Source of the DNA: a bacterium
Lineage (GTDB): Bacteria; Bacillota; Clostridia; Lachnospirales; Lachnospiraceae
Reading direction: 5' to 3'
Assembly (NCBI GenBank): GCA_023664305.1
Contig: JAMPFT010000001.1
Span: forward strand, 507,609 to 571,608
DNA: 64,000 nt
The notes beneath the pieces are model-generated. The model ran no database searches, had not been told where the DNA came from, and saw nothing but the letters and a program-made list of their open reading frames with translations. Positions within the stretch are counted from its first letter, which is position 1, and every line of letters starts with the position of its first letter. Positions 58,951 to 64,000 of the stretch are shown piece by piece. The position numbers were made by a program, and so were the translations under genes.

Positions 58951-60775
58951 TGATCTCTCCCTCCTTATAGTATTTGCTCTGTACGCCGAACAGCCAGGCA
59001 TAAGCGCCGCCCTTTGCCATCAGCTCCTCATGGCTGCCGCTCTCCTTGATTTTCCCGTCCTCCAGCAGTACAATACGGTCGCAGAAGCGTGTGGAGGCAA
59101 AACGGTGGGAAATGTAGACGGAGGTTTTTCCCTCCGTAAGCTCCCTGTAATGCAGATACAGCTCGTTTTCCGCAATCGGATCCAGGGCCGCCGTGGGCTC
59201 GTCAAGCACCAGGATAGAGCCCTTTTTGTAGATCGCCCGGGCCAGCAGAAGCTTCTGGATCTCGCCGCCGGAAAGGTCTACACCGTCGTCGTAGATTCCT
59301 TTCATCAGATGGGTATCCATCCCGGCGGACAGCTCCCGGATCTTTTCGTAGATCCCCGCGGCCTTCATGGCGGCCTCCGCGTCCTCCCTTGCCGTAGGAC
59401 GGTTTAAATCGCTGCTCGCCACAAATTCAAACACTGTAAAGGCAAGCAGATGAATCTCCTGAAAGACGGCGCAGATCATGGAATAATATTCGTCGATATT
59501 GTAATCCCCGATGGGCCTGCCGTCCACCAGGATTTCTCCCTCTGTGGGCGTATACATGCCGCAGAGGAGCTTTACAAGCGTGGTCTTGCCCGCGCCGTTT
59601 ACCCCGACCAGCGCCAGCTTTTCTCCCTTTCCGACGGTGAGATTGATTCCCTTTAACGTGTCCTCCTCGGCCCCGTCATAGCGGTATCTCACGTTTCGAA
59701 ACTCGACGGTCACGGGACCCTTTGGCAGAGGAGCCCCCGCCCCGCGGTTGAAGCGGTTGGGATAATCGAAATACTCCCGATAATACGCTATTTTATCCGC
59801 CCTGCCGTTTAAGGCCGCCACATCCTTTAAAATCCCCTGCAGGAAACCGGCGATCCCGCCTACCAGGCCGAAGTAAAACACAAATTCTCCCACGGAAAGC
59901 CCGCCATTCATCAGAATCCCGATCAGCACAAGGTAAGCCGTCCCGTTCTGCAGAAGCGCCATGATTCCGGACAGAAGCGAGGCCCAAAGCCCTCTTAAGC
60001 TGCAGCGCTTCTCCCACATCAGGATATAGGCCTGATAATCCCGCATCATCCTCTCCAGCCAGTCCTCAATCCCGTACAGCCGGATATCCTTGGCTCTGGG
60101 AAAATCCAGGGACAGCTCCTGCAGATACTCCTTTTTGCGGATCTCCTTCTCCCATTTTTCTTTGTTTTTTTCGTAATAGACCGGCTGCCAGCGCGCGGTG
60201 AAATAAGAGACTCCCGCCGTCGCCGCCGTCACCGCAAATACGAGCGGATGCAATGACGCAAGAAGGGAGGCGTAGGTCAGCGCGCCGCACAAATCGATCA
60301 CCGTCCGGGAGAGATCACGGCTCATAAATTCCATGGCGCAGTCTCCCTGCGTGGAGTCCCCCTGCGCATACTGACGGACCCTCTTAAACTCCTGCTTCTC
60401 GCCGTTTTCGTAATCGGCCGTGCTGTTCTCATATTTTGCCATCTCCGTCTGATAGATTCCGGTTGGATAATATCTCGACCATTCCGATCTGCTCGCAAAA
60501 TACATCTGAAGCAGCCCTAAAAGCGCAATCCCGGAAAGGAACGCCGCCGAAAGAAGGATAAGCTCCGCAAAGGGCGTGCCCGCGGCAAGATGATCGATCA
60601 GCTCTCTTGCAAAAAAGCTCTCCGTCAGAGGAAGGGCCACCGCCGGGAAAGCCGCCGCGAACAGGACGACAACCCGCCCCTTATCCAGCTCCCACAGTCT
60701 TTTCATGGCCCACAGCAGACTCTCCGTCCTTGCGTACTTTCGCCTTTTTCGTCTCATTTTTTCCTGTCTCTCCAT
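58943..60775 (-). CDS. ABC exporter half-transporter, first subunit
   Basis: A 610-residue half-transporter. Basic N-terminus MERQEKMRRKRRKYARTE, six membrane helices (about 35-320), NBD with GVNGAGKTT, LSGGEIQK, ILVLDEPTAALD and SHRFAS. GAGAGGTG is the ribosome-binding site. It is the first gene after the two-component system, with a promoter region carrying direct repeats (60861-60926). The regulated substrate is probably a peptide or antibiotic, by analogy to other LytTR-controlled exporters. Confidence 0.9.
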   Translation of the reverse strand: MERQEKMRRKRRKYARTESLLWAMKRLWELDKGRVVVLFAAAFPAVALPLTESFFARELIDHLAAGTPFAELILLSAAFLSGIALLGLLQMYFASRSEWSRYYPTGIYQTEMAKYENSTADYENGEKQEFKRVRQYAQGDSTQGDCAMEFMSRDLSRTVIDLCGALTYASLLASLHPLVFAVTAATAGVSYFTARWQPVYYEKNKEKWEKEIRKKEYLQELSLDFPRAKDIRLYGIEDWLERMMRDYQAYILMWEKRCSLRGLWASLLSGIMALLQNGTAYLVLIGILMNGGLSVGEFVFYFGLVGGIAGFLQGILKDVAALNGRADKIAYYREYFDYPNRFNRGAGAPLPKGPVTVEFRNVRYRYDGAEEDTLKGINLTVGKGEKLALVGVNGAGKTTLVKLLCGMYTPTEGEILVDGRPIGDYNIDEYYSMICAVFQEIHLLAFTVFEFVASSDLNRPTAREDAEAAMKAAGIYEKIRELSAGMDTHLMKGIYDDGVDLSGGEIQKLLLARAIYKKGSILVLDEPTAALDPIAENELYLHYRELTEGKTSVYISHRFASTRFCDRIVLLEDGKIKESGSHEELMAKGGAYAWLFGVQSKYYKEGEINA

Positions 60776-60798
60776 GTCTGCACCTCTCTCATCATCTC

Positions 60799-60858
60799 GG
60801 CAGCGCACATCCTACGTTTACGCTCATTACGTCTTCGCAGTGCTCATTGCCATCACGG
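60799..60858. repeat. Dispersed repeat shared with the purA upstream region
   Basis: GCGCACATCCT and GCAGTGCTCATTGCCATC recur at 17847-17890. Here an additional 17 bp separates the blocks. Confidence 0.5.
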
Positions 60859-60860
60859 AC

Positions 60861-60926
60861 AGTATATCAAAAGGGCACAAAAAAAGCGCACTTCGATGTC
60901 AAACGTTGAAAATTTGATGTCAAATG
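60861..60926 (-). promoter_or_regulatory. Activator-dependent promoter of the ABC exporter
   Basis: On the minus strand a TATACT -10 (60866-60861) lacks a good -35. Upstream are two direct repeats, GATGTCAAACG (60895-60905) and GATGTCAAATG (60916-60926, plus-strand reading), 21 bp apart, i.e. on one face of the helix at about -41 to -72. This suits a tandem response-regulator dimer; the LytTR regulator is encoded next door. Confidence 0.55.
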
Positions 60927-60961
60927 CACTTTTTGATTGACATAGGGCCGGTTTCCCGCGT

Positions 60962-61606
60962 TTACTGCGGAAGCAGTATCTCCGTGGAAAAGGCTTCCTC
61001 CTCCGAGGCTCTCGTCACATAGCCGTCATGTCTTTTCACGACCTCGTCCACCCGTGGGATGCCGAATCCGTGCCCTTCTCCCTTGCCGGACCGAAAGCTC
61101 TTCTTTTTGGCGCCTCCCGCCGTATTGGTGACCGCCAGATACAGATAGTTCCCCTTCATTTCCATGTAAATCCGGATCAGCCTTCGGGACGGCTCAAGCT
61201 CCATACATGCGTCGATGGCGTTATCCAGCAGATTGCCTACGATAACGCAAAGCTCCGGGGCGGGCGTGGAAAGCGCCACCGGAATCTTCGCCTCCGCCGT
61301 GACCCTGATCTGCCTTTGCGCCGCCAGGGAAAGCTTGCTGTTGAGGATGGCGTCCACCATACGGTTCCCCGTCCTGACTGCAGTCTCCACGTTGGTCAGA
61401 TCATCGTCCAGCATATCCAGATATTCCCGGATAGCCTCCATCTGCCCGCCTGCAGCATATACCTTCATGGTCTGGATATGATGTCTGTAATCATGTCTCC
61501 AGCCCCGCATCCGGTTGTACATATTCTCAACCTCCGCGTAGTATTTCTGCATGATCTCTTCTTCAAAGGCCGCCACTCTTTTTTGGATCATTCTGTCAAA
61601 CAGCAT
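60962..61606 (-). CDS. GHKL histidine kinase without membrane sensor
   Basis: A 214-residue AgrC-type kinase reduced to dimerisation/phosphoacceptor and ATPase parts: GWRHDYRHHIQTM with the likely phosphoacceptor His38, the N box VGNLLDNAIDACM, and the G box KGEGHGFGIPRV. AgrC-like kinases normally carry five to seven membrane helices ahead of this; here only 36 residues precede His38. The start has a GGGGGG run upstream. It may sense an intracellular signal or pair with a membrane protein. It follows the response regulator by 19 bp. Confidence 0.85.
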   Translation of the reverse strand: MLFDRMIQKRVAAFEEEIMQKYYAEVENMYNRMRGWRHDYRHHIQTMKVYAAGGQMEAIREYLDMLDDDLTNVETAVRTGNRMVDAILNSKLSLAAQRQIRVTAEAKIPVALSTPAPELCVIVGNLLDNAIDACMELEPSRRLIRIYMEMKGNYLYLAVTNTAGGAKKKSFRSGKGEGHGFGIPRVDEVVKRHDGYVTRASEEEAFSTEILLPQ

Positions 61607-61625
61607 ACCCGTCCCCCCGCCAAAC

Positions 61626-62327
61626 CTACAAATACTTTATCACGGCGGCATGCAGCGTATCGTACATTCCCCTGCTGATGGGAACCAGGTCCCCGTTCAT
61701 CATGGCGGCCTCCGTGCGCGTGATCTTCCGGATGTGCTTCAAGTTCACCACATAAGAGCGATGTACCCTGAAAAAGGTATCGTCCAGCTGATTCACAAAT
61801 TTTCCCAGCGCCATCCGGGTACGGTAATTTCCCGTCTCCGTATACACCGCCGTGTAAACGTTCTGCGCCTCCGCGTACAGGATCTCCGCCAAAGGGATTT
61901 TGATCTCTCCCTCCCCGGTGGAAATCAGGACGCGGCGGCAGTTCCTCTCCAGATGACGCACCGCCTTATCCAGCACGGGAAAAAGCTTTTCCTCATCCAC
62001 CGGCTTAATCAGATAATGGAGCGCGGACACATCGAAGCCTTCCCCGAAATACTCATAATATCCCGTGATAAAGACAATCTGCACCGCACTGTTGTCCTCC
62101 CGCACCTTCTTCGCAAGGTCGGTTCCGCTGATTCCGGGCATCTCCACATCCAGCAGCAGGATGTCAAAATCCTTCTCCTCCGCATAATCGAACAAAAAAG
62201 CCTCCGCACTTGCGTATTCCCGGATCTGAGCCGGATTTCTGCTCTTTTTCATCCACTCCGAGACAATCCTTTGCAGATACTCCCTCTGAACCGGATCGTC
62301 GTCGCAGACCGCTATTTTCAGCTTCAC
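61626..62327 (-). CDS. LytTR response regulator
   Basis: A 233-residue regulator: receiver domain with Asp9-Asp10-Asp11, phosphorylation site Asp60 (LLLDVEMPG) and Lys in YLIKPVDEEKL; C-terminal LytTR DNA-binding domain (about 135-233) with YAEAQNVYTAVYT and FFRVHRSYVVNLKHI. LytTR proteins bind direct repeats, and a suitable pair precedes the ABC exporter genes downstream. Confidence 0.93.
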   Translation of the reverse strand: MKLKIAVCDDDPVQREYLQRIVSEWMKKSRNPAQIREYASAEAFLFDYAEEKDFDILLLDVEMPGISGTDLAKKVREDNSAVQIVFITGYYEYFGEGFDVSALHYLIKPVDEEKLFPVLDKAVRHLERNCRRVLISTGEGEIKIPLAEILYAEAQNVYTAVYTETGNYRTRMALGKFVNQLDDTFFRVHRSYVVNLKHIRKITRTEAAMMNGDLVPISRGMYDTLHAAVIKYL

Positions 62328-62418
62328 GAGCGTACCTCCTTTTCTCTGCGGGCGGTCTGCCGCACCACTGCAGGCATCGGCACCAGAGCCGCGCCGACGC
62401 CCGCCTTTACCGTCTCCG

Positions 62419-63657
62419 TCACTGCAGCGGATACTGCTCCGTCAACGACTGCACGATAGCCCTCGCCTGCGGGATCTGCTCCTCGCCTCCCTTGATCACA
62501 AGAGCAATCGCCTCCGCGATCCTATCCATATCCGACGTGTTCATGCCCCTGGAGGTGACTGCAGGCGTTCCAAGACGGATGCCGCTTGTCACGAAAGGCG
62601 ACTGGGGATCGTTGGGAATCGTATTCTTGTTGCAGGTGATATGGGCGGCGTCCAACAGCTTCTCCACCGCTTTCCCGGTGAGACCAAAGTCCGTCAGATC
62701 CACCAGCATCAGATGATTGTCCGTACCGCCGGACACGATTCTGATCCCCCTCTCCTGCAGCCCACGGCAGAGCGCCTGCGCATTGTCGATGATGCCCTGC
62801 TGATATGCCTTAAACCCGTCTCCCAGCGCCTCCTTGAAGCAGACTGCCTTCGCCGCGATCACATGCATCAGGGGGCCGCCCTGAATGCCGGGGAAGATCG
62901 CCTTGTTGAAATTGTATTTTTCATTCACCGCGTTGCTCGACAGGATTAGTCCGCCTCTGGGCCCGCGCAGCGTCTTATGAGTGGTGGTCGTCGTCACGTC
63001 CGCGTAGGGAATGGGACTGGGATGAAGGCCCGCCGCCACAAGCCCCGCAATGTGCGCCATATCCACCATCAGCACCGCGCCGACCTCGTCCGCTACCTCC
63101 CGGAATTTTTTGAAATCAATGGTTCTGGCGTAGGCGGAGGCTCCGGCGATAATCATCCGCGGCCTGGCCTCAAGCGCGGTCTCGCGCAGCCTGTCATAGT
63201 CGATAAAGCCCTCGTCGTTGACCCCGTAAGGGACAATGTGAAAATATTTTCCCGACATATTCACCGGACTTCCGTGCGTCAAGTGGCCGCCGTGATCCAG
63301 ATTCATCCCCATAATCGTATCCCCGGGCTTACAGACGGCAAACATCACCGCCATATTCGCCTGTGCGCCGGAATGAGGCTGTACGTTGGCATACTCGCAG
63401 CCGAACAGCTCCTTCGCCCGCTCGATGGCCAAAGTCTCCACCACATCCACACACTCGCATCCGCCGTAATACCGCTTTCCCGGATACCCTTCCGCATACT
63501 TGTTGGTCAAGGGGCTCCCCATGGCCGCCATCACAGCCCTGCTCACCCAGTTTTCCGAAGCGATCAGTTCAATATGACTGTTCTGCCTCTCCTGCTCCGC
63601 CGAGATCGCCTGCGCGATCTCGGGATCCGTTGCCCGCACATCTTCCAAAGAATACAT
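62419..63657 (-). CDS. glyA: Serine hydroxymethyltransferase
   Basis: A 412-residue PLP enzyme converting serine and tetrahydrofolate to glycine and methylene-tetrahydrofolate. [45 protein letters not shown] and the PLP Lys in [14 protein letters not shown] are conserved. It supplies the one-carbon units used by thyA and purine synthesis elsewhere in the window. Own promoter upstream. Confidence 0.97.
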   Translation of the reverse strand: MYSLEDVRATDPEIAQAISAEQERQNSHIELIASENWVSRAVMAAMGSPLTNKYAEGYPGKRYYGGCECVDVVETLAIERAKELFGCEYANVQPHSGAQANMAVMFAVCKPGDTIMGMNLDHGGHLTHGSPVNMSGKYFHIVPYGVNDEGFIDYDRLRETALEARPRMIIAGASAYARTIDFKKFREVADEVGAVLMVDMAHIAGLVAAGLHPSPIPYADVTTTTTHKTLRGPRGGLILSSNAVNEKYNFNKAIFPGIQGGPLMHVIAAKAVCFKEALGDGFKAYQQGIIDNAQALCRGLQERGIRIVSGGTDNHLMLVDLTDFGLTGKAVEKLLDAAHITCNKNTIPNDPQSPFVTSGIRLGTPAVTSRGMNTSDMDRIAEAIALVIKGGEEQIPQARAIVQSLTEQYPLQ

Positions 63658-63685
63658 TCCGACTCCTCCATCCGTTGTTTTTCAC

Positions 63686-63740
63686 TTTAATGCATTAAAA
63701 TGTTTGTGTTAGATTATAGCATACATTTTTCGGATTGCAA
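63686..63740 (-). promoter_or_regulatory. glyA promoter with palindrome at the start site
   Basis: Minus-strand TTGCAA (63740-63735), 16 bp, TATAAT (63718-63713). TTTAATGCATTAAA (63686-63699), a perfect 14-bp palindrome, lies just downstream of the start point and could bind a repressor. Confidence 0.6.
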
Positions 63741-63764
63741 ACCCTCATTTCTTTTACTCCGGCT

Positions 63765-64000
63765 TTACCCGTCGCCCATCCGGTATTTCCGCGGCGTCAC
63801 GCCGTATTTCTCACGAAAAATCCGGTGAAAATAGCTGATGTTTCCGTACCCTACCGCAGACGCCACGTCCATCACCGATCTGCCGGTGGTGGTCAGCAGG
63901 AAAGCCGCCTGGCTGAGTCTTTTCGTCTGCACCAGCTCCGTGTAGGTCTTTCCCGTCCGCCGCCTGATTTCCCGGGACAGCCAATACACATCGTAATGCA
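63765..64000 (-). CDS. AraC family regulator, C-terminal part (runs off the window)
   Basis: The last 78 residues of an AraC/XylS protein: second half of the first HTH (SREIRRRTGKTYTELVQTKRLSQAA) and the second HTH with VASAVGYGNISYFHRIFREKYGVTPRKYR. The frame is open to the window edge (HYDVYWLSRE), so the sensor domain lies beyond 64000. Target unknown. Confidence 0.88.
   Translation of the reverse strand, partial: HYDVYWLSREIRRRTGKTYTELVQTKRLSQAAFLLTTTGRSVMDVASAVGYGNISYFHRIFREKYGVTPRKYRMGDG

Overview
The window reads as chromosomal DNA of an anaerobic, motile, probably spore-forming Firmicute, most likely a member of the Lachnospiraceae. The inference rests on the gene families: DUF5716/DUF5717-type proteins, an oxygen-sensitive 2-hydroxyacyl-CoA dehydratase pair, CsrA next to flagellin, and a SpoIID-like protein. 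It also rests on consensus sigma-A promoters, a CIRCE operator and strong Shine-Dalgarno sequences. Most genes lie on the minus strand in short, often ATGA-overlapping operons. One tRNA gene is present (Gly-GCC); there is no rRNA, CRISPR array or complete prophage.

Layout. 1-7400: glyoxalase-II-like hydrolase, apt-relA/spoT (purine salvage and (p)ppGpp), a CBS protein with a DUF308 membrane protein, a SEC-C protein and an Rpn-family nuclease. 7600-14270: motility island with a methyltransferase/glycosyltransferase fusion, flagellin, a CsrA-like regulator, a tyrosine recombinase cassette between two inverted 33-bp sites, and a putative sRNA. 14500-21830: small membrane protein, HAD phosphatase, LysR regulator, purA, plsC, a PurF-like protein and purB. 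21900-29660: a compact four-gene operon of unknown function around a degenerate Hsp70/actin-like protein, bounded on both sides by copies of a structured repeat. 29740-31930: ABC-2 transporter with a YtrA-type GntR regulator. 32110-39300: SpoIID/PG-binding protein, AraC regulator with uxuA-uxuB (hexuronate catabolism), and an HTH protein fused to a FliG C-terminal-like domain. 39520-50240: htpG under CIRCE, a PrsA-like lipoprotein, ilvE, folA, two dehydratase subunits, thyA, a beta-CASP nuclease and tRNA-Gly. 50290-64000: GH35 and degenerate GH3 proteins, an orphan transcript, hom-lysC, a heterodimeric ABC exporter with a LytTR two-component system, glyA and a truncated AraC gene.

The most exciting observation is the cassette at 13193-13994. 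Two near-identical 33-bp sites, each with 10-bp inverted arms, face each other around a tyrosine recombinase gene. A good sigma-28 (flagellar) promoter lies inside the segment and now points away from csrA-flagellin, straight into a terminator formed by the right-hand site. Inversion would aim that promoter at csrA and flagellin and would separate the terminator stem from its T-run. This predicts a self-contained flagellar phase switch, drawn here in the OFF orientation. The flagellin leader also carries two CsrA-type ANGGA sites, so transcriptional and translational control of flagellin appear to be stacked.

Two further candidates for new biology are the four-gene operon at 22343-29264 and the repeat family at 21918-22332 and 29525-29655, whose stems show compensatory base changes between copies. 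All start sites were chosen from Shine-Dalgarno spacing and family conservation. No database search was run.
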